DNA from: Ceratodon purpureus
Taxonomy: Eukaryota > Streptophyta > Bryopsida > Pseudoditrichales > Ditrichaceae
DNA length: 64,000 nt
Assembly (NCBI GenBank): GCA_014871385.1
Contig: CM026433.1
Coordinates: 6,087,585-6,151,584 of the forward strand
Direction of reading: 5' to 3'
Shown: positions 48,845-61,900 of the stretch, one piece after another
How the letters are laid out: every line of letters begins with the position of its first letter
Numbering within the stretch: position 1 is the first letter of the stretch
The notes under the pieces: generated by a model
The model's database searches: none
What the model saw: the letters and a program-made list of their open reading frames with translations, nothing else
What the model was told of the DNA's origin: nothing
Program-made: the position numbers and the translations under genes

Positions 48845-49735
48845 TTACTCCGCAATGATCATCGTTCGTAGCTGCTTCAGACGATCCTTTCTGCTATCAG
48901 AAGAGGAACCTGCAAAACATAAAATGGTAAACCTAGTGCCTGAGGAAGTTGGTTTGTGATATGAAAAAGAAAATTGGTCTTCAGATTGCTCTAATTAACC
49001 AAATGCATCCATATTGTCATTTGTGTTGGCAAACATCAGAATACAGGAGTTGTAAATATTGGTGGTAGACGTACAGGATGTCCATACCTTTGAAAGGTGC
49101 CGGATCAACATTGTTAGTTGGCGCTAACCCATCTCCACCCTGAAGAGCTCGTTCTTCTCTTAACAATTCGACTTCGATTTCTGCCTCCTCGAGCTCCTGC
49201 AGGCCGAAGCATGCAAGTCGTTACTTTCGCATCTAAATGGCTTACTTAATAAAAAAGTTACTCTTACTCGTGATATGTTAATACCCTAGTACCAAATAAG
49301 TGAATAAACTTCGAAAGGGGTTCTTAGATATGAACCACGCCTTCCTGTGCAGTTGCAGAAGTATGAAATTCCGCCTCAGAGCGCAGCACACTTAGCCTAG
49401 CTAGTACCTGTGAAAGGCAAGTCACACACTCACGTAAGTGTCTAAGACTCTTAAATTTATGGCAAGTCCTTGACCAATTCTGTGTGGCAATTGTGGGCTA
49501 CAGAACATGAGTCGGAAACTTTAAATCGGTACAAGAACTGAATCACTTAAGTAAGCTGGGCAAATCCAAAGAGATGTTCTGATGAACACAAGAATTCATG
49601 ATCCAAGAAGCAGCGTATACTGTGAGCAAGCATAAGGAGCACTCACTTCCACATCCCCCTCACGCACTCGATTAGATGATAGAGGTGGCTTACCATTCTC
49701 CTGAGCGCTTGTTAACAATTTACGCATATACTGCA
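48845..49735 (-). other. Unidentified coiled-coil exon series
   Basis: Four short - strand open stretches bounded by plausible splice sites: near 49735-49651 (YMRKLLTSAQENGKPPL), 49409-49330 (LARLSVLRSEAEFHT), 49197-49088 (ELEEAEIEVELLREERAL) and 48909-48845 (RKDRLKQLRTMI). They are charged and helical and look like successive exons of one gene, but I cannot name it. They lie directly upstream of the UPL fragment on the same strand; no UPL first exon is among them. Confidence 0.35.
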
Positions 49736-50345
49736 CAAGTCGGGCAATTAATTATGTGTGAAATGCTTCCCATGCTCACAGAAAGGTAAATAGGAAATTC
49801 AAAGATACTGAGGATGTCACATGCAGATTGCTGATCAAGATATACAGGAAATCAACTAACGGCCTCTTCGGCATTATCGTCCTCATTCCGTAACTGAATC
49901 CCGCCTACCAGAATTCTCTCTCTCTCTTCACAAATTTCCCCCCTGCATCAGCTTGCGTGATTAGCAGGCCTCTTTCGTACATTAACTTTCTGAATTCTGA
50001 CAACTAACTGAGTCTTTTCAGTGAATGTATTAACATTCTGTCATGAACTCCCGCATAGTACTAGCTTTCACTGTTGACAGTACTACATCGTGGTAACCAT
50101 GCAATCCATCAACATCCTTTCACTATCAGATCCTACGAGACTTGAAATTTCGGGCCTCTTTAAATTTGTTTGACTACCTCTAATTATTTTCCCCCACTTC
50201 ACACATTTCTGTTTTCTTGATGAAAAGTTAGGTGAAGAATACCCAATCACAAGCAATAAAGATGAGGTAAGCTACACAAGCTTGGTTGGAAAATATTATT
50301 ACCACGTTTTGATTGCCTCAAGGACTCAATGCTGTCCCAAACCCG

Positions 50346-50672
50346 TTATGGAATGGTATCATAATCAGGAGGATTAGAGTAAAGGCACACATGTGCCAGC
50401 AAAGACAGGCCCGATTGGGTGAGCGGTTGTGACTTAAAGATCATATCGAAGGCGACCAACAGAGACTGAAGCTGCGAAGACTCCACATAAGGCACCACCT
50501 TTACCAGAACGTCCGAAGCTTGCTTCCTCAAGCGACCAGAGGCATCTGATGTTGCACTTGTCACCACAGTAATCCACATAGCTGATACAAAAGTCTCCAG
50601 AGCAGGTCTTTGACCGCCCACAGCACCTGCAGATGTCTTCGAACCCAAATTGTCCTCCTCTTCTTCGATCAC
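50346..50672 (-). other. Helical-repeat-like frame, unidentified
   Basis: A 108-residue open frame with an acidic start and amphipathic helices (VLVKVVPYVESSQLQSLLVA, LLAHVCLYSN) resembles a piece of a HEAT or armadillo protein. No ATG or splice choice can be defended, and I cannot assign a family. A captured exon is plausible given the surroundings. Confidence 0.35.
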
Positions 50673-51824
50673 TTTCTCAACAACTTCCCATCACATTCAG
50701 AAGCTGATTGATCACATTCCTGCACACAAATGCATCACAAATTCATCCCAAATTCAGTGGCTAACATTACGCTCCCCCCACCGTATGTAACAAAATCATG
50801 ATAGTTCTAAGTGAACGGGGAAGTACAGAATGCGTCCGAGATCATCATTCCAGCGCCTCCTGGATGACAACCGACTGAATTAGAACCTCTACAATATGAA
50901 GTGGTTTCATCACACATCTACTGAACCATGGTACTACTCAGAAAATGCAAAGCACCAACATCAACCAGTCAACCCAGCTCCAGCCCCACATGCTGCGCTC
51001 GGCCACCTCCTCCTTGGAGTCACCTGCTCCACCAAGGCAGCTAAGCTCTTCTTCGGGCTGAACGGAGGTGCACGGTGCAACGCACCGTGGATGTCCTGGC
51101 AATGCAGTCCTTGGCGCTCCGGGGGATCATCATTCTCCATCGCCCTAACCCACTTGAAAACACCATGAACTCCCCGAGAACTCAAGAACTGATCCCTCGT
51201 CAGTCTTAATCTTCAGCCACTCTAGATCCCTAAACTCTCCCACAATCCCTCGAACCGTTTCATTCACTTGAAACTCCCATCCAACCGAAACTGTGTCCCG
51301 GCGAAGCCATATCCCACCGGAGGGTTTGACGATCTGAGGTAAAGTGAGACATGGCTTGCCTGAATAACTCCAGACCCAGTAAGTACTCGTAAAACCCTCA
51401 CTTCAACCATTACTTCAACAGTAACTGAAGTCATTGCAGAATTCACAAAAAGTACAATGAATCCTCGAATAGATATCTTAAGCTTTCTTACAACGCAACA
51501 AAAATACACAGTGCTACTGTGCTCTTTACCATGCCCTGATCTCGATGCCTGTATTATCATAAACATTTCAGAGAACTCCCTACGAAGATGGCTATGATCA
51601 TATTCATATGGCCGGTAAAATTCCTATGTACTGAGCCGCTCTTGGATATAGCTACAACGGAGTGAGTTGCCCAATACCGTAAATCCGAACCAAGCGTACG
51701 CACCTGCCTTGTGTGCGTCTCCCCTGCATCGCACGGTGCGGTACACTCTGAAAATGGGGCGGACAAAATTGAGCAGCTGAACTGACTACTACATCACTAG
51801 GATTGCCCTGTCCTGCTCTGTACC
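50673..51824. other. No gene recognised
   Basis: Short frames only, on both strands, none with a recognised domain. Confidence 0.4.
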
Positions 51825-54800
51825 TCAGTCACGCTTCCTCTTTGCTACCTTGCCTCCACGGCCTCGACCCTTCCCAGCATCGCTGACCACGGCCGGGGCT
51901 CTGAATTTCTCCTGCAATCCAAGTTGCGCAAGTGGCTTCATATTTGTCGCTTTCTCTCCCCTTGCAGCGCCCTGGATGGATCGACCTCGACCCAGAGTCG
52001 CCTTCTTGGTCACTGGCTCTTTACCTGCATCACTTGTACTCCCAGGAGTAACAGCCGGGGACGGGCACAGTCTGTTGTGCAGGGCCGCTTGTCGCCTCGT
52101 GCTATGTGGACGTGTTCCCTGGGAAGTTCTCTTGTCAACTGTTGGGGACGAGCCCGGTTCTGCCTGGATTTCAGCACTTTCCGTGTCCCCGTCAAGTGCT
52201 TGGAACTCTGTTGCTGGCAACGCCCACTCGAGGACTCCTTTACTGGCAGGCGACGATTCCTTTTCAGTTTCTTCACCCATGGCCCTGTCCGGTAAGGTCC
52301 TCTCGCTCGCTGGCTCTAGAACGTCCACATCCTCGTCGTCACTGAGAGCCACGTGAGGAATGCCCGTCTTTGGCGCTGGCTCTTCAGGACTCGCTAATAC
52401 TCCGTCGCCAGTCATTGCCATTGTCTCCGGGATGATGGTTTCCCCTACACTACCGCGGACCCCTTCTAGCGCCGGAAACGAAGCCCCTGGCGCCTGACTG
52501 AGACAGACGTCGTCGTCCCCGAAAACTATACTATCATCGAAAGTGCGGCCCGTTCCTGATCCCAAGTTAGAACGGGACCCGGATTTCGGAGTCCTCCCAA
52601 GGCTTCGGCTGGGCACGTCCTCTATTTGCATAGGCTTGCCAACCGAGTTTATCCTGCCAACACTCCCCGTCGGCGTCCTCCAGCTTCCAGAGGCGGGAGT
52701 GCCCAACTGCCCGGAAGATGGCGTTCTCGATCCTTGGTGTCGCTGAGACACTGGTGTTCCCGATACAGACGGCACCTGAACTGCAAGTGCCAAGATCAAC
52801 AAGTTTGATGCATCAGGTCCTCAACCTCAACCACGAAAAACTTATTTACATGTCCATGCACCGAACCAAGCATGCTGAAGCAATGTCAAAGTAAATCCCT
52901 CGAGAAGATGAAGTCCTGCCCTTCACTGTACAATACGTGCATACGAGTTTCAGTGTCCTTCCCAAGACCCAAGTGAAACTAAAGTGGAAAAAAACATGAG
53001 CACCGAATCTAAAGTGCCTTGCAAGTGTCGAAGCACTTCTCCAGCTCATCACAAGTGCCACAGTGTCCACGTGGGCACTTCGGTGGCGACAATGCAGTAC
53101 AGGAGCCCGATCCGGCCACCACACCGCCACTGACTCCTAAGTGTCTCCTGAAGTACATAGTGAGACTCACGCTTTCGACCTTCTCCCCGTGGTCAAAACA
53201 GTGGAACTACAGGGATTACTCAGTTCCAACTGCCACCCGGCACCCCCAAGAAAAGACAGAATACAGAAACTGCGGAAGTGGAAGTCGAAGTGGCAAACCC
53301 AAGGGCAAGTGCCACGGCACAGTGGAGGAATTTCTCCGCACTTTTGAAAGTGAGACATCGCACTCTCAGCTCGCTGCAACTGAGTCGGAATTCGTGGCAG
53401 CACTTCGACAGTGGAAGTGACTGAGACAAACTCTCGGGATGTGCCACATTCAAACTCCAGGGCAGAAAGTGACTAACTCCAGTGGGAATGGCAAGCAAAG
53501 CGGCTGCTTCATGCTTGCCACTTCACATGGCACTGCCTAGGCCCTTCTACGCTCATCCCGAAGTTATTTAGGGCCCCCACAGTGCTGTTCACGTGAACCG
53601 GCGCTGGCACTGCACTTGTCAAGGTGATTAGTCATGCGGTTTCAATTCGAATGACTTCAACGCACCTCCAACCGTGCCCCGCACTACCCTAAGTGTAGTA
53701 TCAACATTTCACGTGATCACCTGAACTTAAAACGAGTTACAAGCGGAAACCAACTGTACGGCACTGAACAGATGTAGCAGTCGGAGGGGGTGAACTCCAA
53801 CGCTGAACCTTCCTGAATGGAAATCTGGAATCACTGGAATACTTTACTTACAGTTTGTAGACGCGGCTGCACCGACATTCCCGGATTCAACCGTGTTGAG
53901 TGTACCCAGGAGACCTTCCTGTTTGGGCTGCCGCAAGGGAGGTATGCGGACTTGATTCGCTCCGAAACTCGCCATCCAGTCGGAGCAGAACTCCTTCTCG
54001 CAACCTCGATACGCACACTGCCTCCTCCCGTCACTTAACCACGCTGCCAAGCAGAAATGATGGTACACGCACCCGCAGTCAGCTATGGAAGCATTAAGGC
54101 ATTTGAAGTTGTAGCCGCAAACAGGGCAGTTCTCAAGATAAACAACCATCGTCCTGCCTTGCTCTGGTTGTCTAGGATTGCGAATAGGCAGCGGTGTCGT
54201 TCCCATCCCTGAACCTTCGGCCATGAGCTGAACTTGATCAGTTAACTTCGCGAGCCAGAGCTCCGCTCGTACTGCGCCCATCCCACGAAGCGTTATCTCT
54301 CTCTCAATCTTTTTCAAGTCCTCCTCCAGCCCCTTCTGCTCCTTCCGGAGCTCTTCCGTCCTTGCACTCTCCCTGCTGAGAATGTGTTCTCCGAACTCCA
54401 GGTCCTTATCAAGTATCCTGAGTTCCTTCTCGTCCTCCATTTCGGTCTCCCCCACTCTCTGGATCTCGCTACCCTCTGAACCGATTTCCGTTCTTACTCC
54501 GTTGAAGTGCGCCACGAGGCTCTCACGCCGTCGCCGTATGTTCGCGCAGCTGAGCTCCTCCTCTCGCACAGACTTCTGCCTCTCCGCCAACGCCCCGTCC
54601 ACTCCCTTGCACTTCTGCTGTACCTCACGCTGCTGGTGCTCGAGCACAGATCTGCAAACCAAAGGTAATCATCAGTTATTATACACACCGTCACCTCGTC
54701 CACATGACATCGAAGGATCCATTCCATTCCCACGCTACTTTCAAGCTGAGTGTCTCTGATTCTTTCGACCCAATTTGCGCTTGTAACGCAGAGAATTGTG

Positions 54801-56277
54801 CATTCAACTCTCGCTCTCGCGGCTCCTTGTCATCGCCCTGTGCGCTATTCGCTGCGGGCACCGCTTTCGCCATCAGATCATTGTTCCTCTGCTCAAGGTC
54901 TTGCGCAAGCTGCATTATTTCCTCGATTTGAGAGTTCTTCTGCTGCAACGCGTCGCTTAGATTTGACGACTTCACTCGCTCTTCCCGCAGCCGCTCCCGA
55001 AGGCTCTGGGCCTCTGAGTCTTTGGCTGCCATTTTCAATTCTAGAACTGAGACTAACTGTTTCAGTTCCTGAATGCGCTTTGCCTGCTCCTGGACATTTG
55101 TGGCCAGCTGTTGTTTCTGTTTCTCTGATTGATCATGTGCAGTCGTCAATTCTGAAACCTTCGTGTTCAATTCTCCTGTAGTGCTCATGTCATTCTCTAT
55201 CCTTCCCTCTTGCTCTAGTTTCCAACTCTTCAACTCCTGATTCTCACGTCTAACATCTTGGAAAGAGTTTTGAAGTATCTTCAACTCCGCATCTCTCACT
55301 TCTAGAGCTGCGGCTGCAGCGCTACTGGCAGTAGTCTGAGCTTGGAGTTTAAGCTGTAGTTCCCCTACCTCGCGCTCCTTCATTTGGAGCTTCGCTTGGT
55401 ACTCACTGTTTTCTCTCTCTAGATTGTCACCACGCATCTTCTCCGATTGGAGACCTTGCAACTTCCCCTGATACTCTCGGTTCTCTTTGGCGAGAGCATC
55501 CGCGCGTGTCGTCTCTGAGTAAAGAGCTCTCAACTTCCCCAGGAGATCTCTATTCTCCTTCTCAAGCTTATCAGCCCGCATCTTCTCCAGCGAAAGACCT
55601 TTCAGCTTCTCCTGGCACTCTCTGTTCACTTTCTCAAAGTCATCAGCTCGCATCTTCTCCACATAATAGCTTTTTGTCTTCACTATAAAATCACTCTCCA
55701 AATCCTTCATGCATTTTTCCAAATGCTTGATGCGATTGTCTAGTCTTTGGATGGTTTCCTTCTCCTTAAACCTAACCTCCAAATCATCGATATGCGCCTC
55801 ATTTCGAGCAGGAAATCGCTGGTGATCATCAATTCCCCGTGATGTATTATCGACCTTCCCTAAATGAGCACCGTTGACGCCTCTACTGTCGATATTCCCA
55901 TACGACCTATAATTCGTTTCAGAATCCTGATTTCTGTTAAATGTCGGAGGTCTTTGAATGCCTCCAGCAGAATTAGACCCACCTTCCAGCCGCGGTATAG
56001 TACTTCGACTACTTAGCCATGAATTCCAATAAGATCCTGGTATTGTCCAAACATAAGAAAACCAACCTGGGGGCGGTGGTTTCGATTCAGGTAGTGGTAC
56101 TTCCATGAAGGGTGAGCCTTCATATTCGGCCGTTTTGAAGCCATTCCTCTGATCACCAGCTTGCTTTGTTAAATAGTCATTCCTCCGATCATCTTGCACA
56201 GATGGGAAACCATTTCTTCGAGCATCCGGAATGGTTGGTAGACTATTATAGTACGCCATTGTATATATTGCTGACAA
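51825..56277 (-). CDS. Coiled-coil / zinc-finger protein with disordered basic tail
   Basis: Three exons join in phase: 56277-54739, 54651-53852 and 52780-51825, about 1,100 residues. An alternative ATG is at 56259. Exon 1 begins with a Pro/Trp-rich part (PPPPGWFSYVW) and then a long coiled coil containing four tandem 24-residue repeats of the type EKMRADxLEKENRExxxKL. Exon 2 continues the coil and ends in a RING-like zinc site: CPVCGYNFKCLN, CGCVYHHFCLAAW and CAYRGCEKEFCSDW. Exon 3 is disordered, Ser/Thr/Pro-rich, and ends in GRGRGGKVAKRKRD, a likely nuclear signal. Similar coiled-coil plus Cys/His proteins of unknown role occur, from memory, in repeat-rich non-seed plant genomes. The frame is open. 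Intron 2 (1.07 kb) holds an AAGTG-rich tract. Confidence 0.6.
52940..53700. repeat. AAGTG/CACTT-rich region inside an intron
   Basis: AAGTG or its complement CACTT recurs every few tens of bases, in both orientations, with longer words such as GGAAGTGGAAGTCGAAGTGG. At 53682-53700 stands CACTACCCTAAGTGTAGTA, an imperfect hairpin like the perfect one at 35659. The arrangement (motif cluster, then hairpin on its right) copies that at 35.15-35.68 kb. It may be a CACTA-derived remnant within the intron; this is inference. Confidence 0.6.
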
Positions 56278-58375
56278 TCAAATATAGCAGACTTAGTGAA
56301 ACTTGGGTATTTCTGTTTCATTCAGCAACTGGATATCGGCAGCTTTGTCGATGTTGTCACCCTACACTGAACAAGCAATATCTGCAAGTTGTTAAAATAA
56401 GAAGCAAGTAGCGTACTGAAACCAAGGTTTGTAACGTATTGAAAGCCAAGAAAAGGGAGAATTAATGCTGATTCTGGAAAGGAAGGGATCTCTTGACTCT
56501 AACGCCTTGCAATGACATTTCGAAGCAGACTTAGAACAATTAAAAACGACCTTTAGTTCAATCCATCACCAGAAAAAACATAATCTCCCAGAAATCTGAA
56601 AACTTTTCGATTGAGCTTCGTAAATTCATTAGAGAAAATATATACGAGCTTGGAACTGATGCAATCATGGTGAAATGGCTAAGTACTGAGACGGTTTAGA
56701 GCACAAGTTCCAGAGAGACAGACTTGCTTCTACTCCTCACCGACACAAATCCCAACTCAGGTTGACTGCTGACCTACACTTCCATGCAAAGTCTTCAATT
56801 GAGCTCAAAGTCTTCTTATCAAATAGCACTAACCGATTCTGGACAAAAACACACAACAAGTTTGCAAAATAACATCTAAAACTGCAGTGAACTCTACAAT
56901 TAGGAACCCCGTCGACCTCTAGGTGCCCAAAAACTAACCCTCGCCCCACCAGCAAAAAAGTGCCAATTATGGAAATCCAACTGACCGTATGTCTAAGCGT
57001 CTACTGTAAACCTCGCGAGAAGCTACCGTACATGGCTAGTAACCCCTGAACCCTAAACCGTAATAATAAAACTCCCTCAAAAAAAATTATAACCCTAAAC
57101 CTGGCAAACAGAGGAACTGTTCCAGCTGCAGGGGAATGGCTATGGCGACACTGACCGCAATAGTGGACTCTGGAGAAGCATATTCGCAAGAAGGTGATCC
57201 GTGTAGGTCATCTAATCTAGCTAGACGCATGACAATCGAACAGGGCAATTAATCTGAGCACCAGTACCGCTAGTCGCTAAGAGGCGGACCTCACTATCTA
57301 ATAGCAAATACTTGTAGTCACTTACCCAGGCCGTAGCGGGCCGAACACCTTCAGAACTCGTCCGCAAGAAATACAGTGGAGCGCCATAGCCAACCACGTC
57401 GCTAGTACGCTCCCTCGATACAACCTTAAACCCTTGCAACTTCATCCGCGTTCCAGACTCAGCTTGGACCCCAACTAAGTTAGACAGGTTCAGCAGCTCC
57501 CTAGCAAGGAGAACATCACCGAGCAGTTTCAGAATTGGGTAGCAAGCTAGACAGACCGGCGGTTGTCCCAGTCTGCACAACTAGCTAGCTAGCTAGCTAG
57601 CATGTGTAGCTAGAGCTACCACATGCAACCTGAGCGAAACAAGTTGGTGGCGAACCACAAAGACGGACGCAGCAACAGTTGTAGGCCCAGAAATCGCTGG
57701 AGTAGGGGCTGGAACAACAGACGGCACTGGTGTCAGCGTCCGAACATCGATCAGTTGCTCCTTCATGTATTCTTCGAGCCTGCATTCCCACCAAAGCTTA
57801 GATCATCGTGAATGTCGAAAGCGCCACACTCAGCCGTTATTCTCTAGTTAAATTTGATAAACATAAATTTAAAGTAACAATGACTAGCTAAGAACATGAA
57901 CATTAATTTCCTAGAATATGATCAAGCACTGTTCAGAATCATTAATCTTAATGCAGCTTATAATGACAGAATACATCAGTTGGAAATGCTATGTGGCATA
58001 CTCATATGTTGTGGTTGGATCTGGAGAACCAACTATCAATCGCAGTTGTGTCCTGTCGGAAGGATCTGTTTCCACTCGTATCTGCCAATACACATCCACT
58101 GCTTATCAGTTGCCGATCGCCTAGCAAAAAGATCGTCCACTATTTTCTTCCTCTTATATGTTGTTAAGGTGGATTTGAATGTTTTCACCCTTTTACAGAG
58201 TACTGGTTCCTAAGTTCTTAGACTAGTGAATCTCTTACAGTACTGAAAATAATGTTCACAGATAATACTTTTGAACCTTAAATCTGGTACTCCCCTCTTT
58301 TCCCACAGATCAATCCTATGTATGCACAAAGTGACGAAGAGACTATAGCACATCAAATTTAACTCCATTTCAGAA
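56278..58375. other. No firm gene; telo-box-like motifs
   Basis: ACCCTAAAC/CCCTAAACC motifs at about 57051-57059 and 57091-57100 suggest plant promoter DNA. A - strand frame at 57221-57580 (119 residues) and a Pro/Val-rich one near 57780-57610 have no recognisable domain. Confidence 0.4.
57581..57600. repeat. (CTAG)5 microsatellite
   Basis: Five perfect CTAG units in a row, followed by further scattered CTAG/AGCT words. A simple self-complementary microsatellite. Confidence 0.9.
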
Positions 58376-58980
58376 TCGTACAAAAATAATTCAAAATTTG
58401 ACAAAAAGTATCACGTGCCATTGCGTAAGTCTTTAGACATGTCTGGATGTGTCATCCAGCAATTCAATTTCAACACTACTTTGTCCGAAACTGCCTTCCT
58501 TGTATGGTATATTCTTAAAACCCGATCACCCAACCTCTATGCTATTTCAGAATATTTGAGGATAAAAATCGTTTTCGGACATCCTCAAAGAAATCAAGCG
58601 AAAATGAGAATGAGAGGGAAAAAGTAGTAATAAGATAAAACTATGTACCAGGCAAAGTGTTGCTTGGGCAGATTCAGAGTAGAATAGTGTTGCACACACA
58701 ATATTCTTCACATTTGGGTCCTGTTAACACATCAAATTTAGCGCAGTTAGTAAAATTCGAATCAATCTGACTTGGTATGCTATGCTCAATCTCTGAAGCA
58801 AGAAAATGTTCTAGGATCCTGGCACAATACTTGGCACACAAAGTAATATCATCCATTAGTAAAGGATAAACTGTCCCGACGTGAAGGAACTACGCAGAGA
58901 GCCTGTGCTGGGGAAATAACATAATTCACCGTGACTCACCAGTCCAGGGGCAACACCGATGTGAAGGCTGTTAAATAATG
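58376..58980 (-). repeat. Right arm of the long inverted repeat
   Basis: Reverse complement of bases 1-613. It carries the same adaptin exons and 3' flank. The outer limit matches the first base of the window only because the left copy is cut by the window edge. Confidence 0.9.
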
Positions 58981-61900
58981 CTGCCATCTCGGCAAGAGGG
59001 ATGGGCCTTACATTTCGCACCTACAGTTCAATCACCGATGTAATGCATTATAATTAATATTATTCTATAAGTTCTTGAAGGAAACAATTGACTCTCAAGA
59101 TAATTAGAACATGTTAAGAAACAGACTATGTACAAACCCAAACCACTTCACCAGATGAAAAATAGAATCTCTACATCTCAGTGAAAAAGTGCCAACCACA
59201 TCAAGAAGAACTGATGCCTACCACTTCTTGAAGCTTTGTAGGGGGACCAGTTAGCGCTCGCCATCTTCCTACGAAATCATTTGCAGTTACGGGTACTGCT
59301 TGTAGGAATTTGTTCATCAACACTGGAAGTTTAAGAGTCACGCCTACCTGGAAGTCCAACCCCTCAATGAGCTTAACTTGGGGAAAAAACATCATAAAGA
59401 ACAATGGTAGGTACTTCCTTTAAACCCATCGGCAGCTCTAGTATAAATCATTGAACTACAAGGCCCCTGACTCCCCACGCTAACATTGCACAATTAGAGC
59501 AAACCGTAAACAAGTCAAGTGACTAAATAGGGCAGAATACAGAGGTGCAGTGAAGATGAGATGGTGACGTACAGGAATGTTCCCATTGTTGTAGGCAAAT
59601 TCCAGAACCGCTGTCTCTCGGCTGGCTTGCAAACAAAATATATCGAAGGGGCATTGCACCTATAGAACACAGAGAACAGTTAACACTTTCAGGCTTCAAT
59701 GCCTAGACAACCTCATGTAATTTCTAAAACCAATGCGAACCTTCTCGCAAGTCCAGTGTCAACTACAGGCACCTGCTAAGTTGCAGCCACACAGAGCATC
59801 TGACAAATAAAAAGATAAAGCCCAGTGTACCGTTTCATAAACTCACCTGAGCCCTTGGCGGAATAGTATCAGGAACTGGAGGTGACTGAAACCTTAAATG
59901 AGAGGGTGGAAGCACCACAACTTTAACATTGCTTAAAGACCCTGTGTGCTTGTTACCAATAAACAAGACCAGTCGCCCTTGAATTCCTCTCCAGTCAGCT
60001 TTAACTCCAATCTGTACATGCCCAATACTAGTGTTACCCTCAATAGAAAACCTTAAAACACAAGACTAAGAATCTACATAGATGTTCAGCATATGCAACC
60101 CATCATCAGTATGTAAAAAGTCCTATGAACAAATCAGAATGTAAGTTTGAGTTACACGTACGTGACTATAATGGAGATCTAAGATACATAAATTGCCAAA
60201 ACATTATATTGAGATGCTACCCAATATTTCCAATAAAGAAGATAGACTCACCTGAACGTAAGGGTCTTCGTAAAGAATCCCACTATCCTTGATCATCAAT
60301 GCTTTCTACCAATCTTCAATATTTCCAATCGGCTGTACAGTACATATAACCATGAAGCTGTAAGTAAGAGATAGAAGGAATTAGCCAATAGCATAATAAA
60401 TAGGAGGATTGTAGCACCAACAACAAAATGTAAAGAGTCACGAACAATCCTGTACCTGAACTTTCGTATCCGGACCATCGTAAAGAGCGAGTGCTAACGG
60501 GTCCGCTGGTCCAGATACTTGGGCAGGGGCAGGCCCAGGAGCCAGACCAGAAGGATCGAGACCAAAGTCCAGAATTGCGTTATTATCAGATGGCATCGTG
60601 CCAGGGGCAGCCTCAATAGCTAGAGGTGCAAGCACGTTTCCTTTGGTAAATCAACTGCACTTGGCGCTGGTGTTGGTGCAGGCGCGGTTGCAGGCATCGA
60701 TGCCGGTGCAGTAATTGGCTCTTCCAACAGCGAAGGGGCTGCTACAGCCGCCGCTGCTGTCATTGGTACCTCAGGATGAGCATTTCCATTTGAAAGCGCT
60801 CTTTGATGTGCTGATGAAGGAGGCTCTGGAAGAGCTAATTGCTCCTGAAAAACAAATGTCACCATATACTTCAGTTAGAATCTGCATCGGAAATTTTCGG
60901 ACTGGTGACATAGACAAGTTTTAAACAGAAGCCCCTAATAGCGTCACTGACTAATTTGCAACACCCAACATCACATTTTAATACCTGATTATTATTCATT
61001 CGTCTTCCGATATCCTACTACTGCAAGCAAGGAAGGTATAAGTTTTGATACCGTTTGAACAGGTGCAACTGATGGTTTCAAAATAGGAGGATGCGCAGCT
61101 CCATTACTTTGTGGCTCTGCTACAACCAACGCCATCGAATTTTGCTGCTGAAGCCTCAATTTTGTAGCGCTTGCTTCTGCTGCATCTCCTTCTGTGTTTT
61201 CAGCCCTTTTAAGAAGTGCAGACTGCAAAAATTGTGCACCACATTTTCTTTAGTGCCTTATTATTGTTGTAGAGACGAATTAACATAATGCCTCATGTTG
61301 TCTGAGGGATGCAACTGAATGTACGCTATTTATTACAAGAAGCCAGAAACCTCTTAATTTCATGATGGCTACAAAAGCATACCTGACGTTCTGGAAATTT
61401 AGGCATCTCTGCCATAATGTCCACCATATCAGGACCTTTCTCGCACAACATCAGATACTCAACGCACCGTTGTTGCACATCGGCATCCACCGAGCACTCA
61501 TACCTGCCAGCAAACCAATATCCAGATATTTAAGTTGGTCTGAGGGGATGCAAAGAGAGGAAGTTAAGTAAACAACACAAGAATTAAAAAAGTCTGAAAA
61601 CTTGTGACAAAGAACGCCCTAAAATAAGACCTCCCCGTTACTCTAGTGACTGTCAAACACCAAATATTAACTTCGGCAGACCGTGTACTTAATCTGCCTC
61701 TGACATTTTCATAAACCAAGAAAGAATTAGAAGCATACGAAATTGAAATTATAGACGATCACCTCTTGAACACATCTAGAACACGCTCCCGAAGTTCGGG
61801 ATCTTGAGGCTGGGAGTGAAGCAAAATTTTCGCAAAGGCCGAAAGCAATATAGCCTTGGTTCCAATTCTGCAGGAAGAGGTGGAACCGTTATTTCAACAA

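Noticed and set aside
58415-58627. + strand frame within the right repeat arm
   Set aside because: It is antisense to the adaptin 3' flank, has no recognisable domain, and its left-arm counterpart differs.
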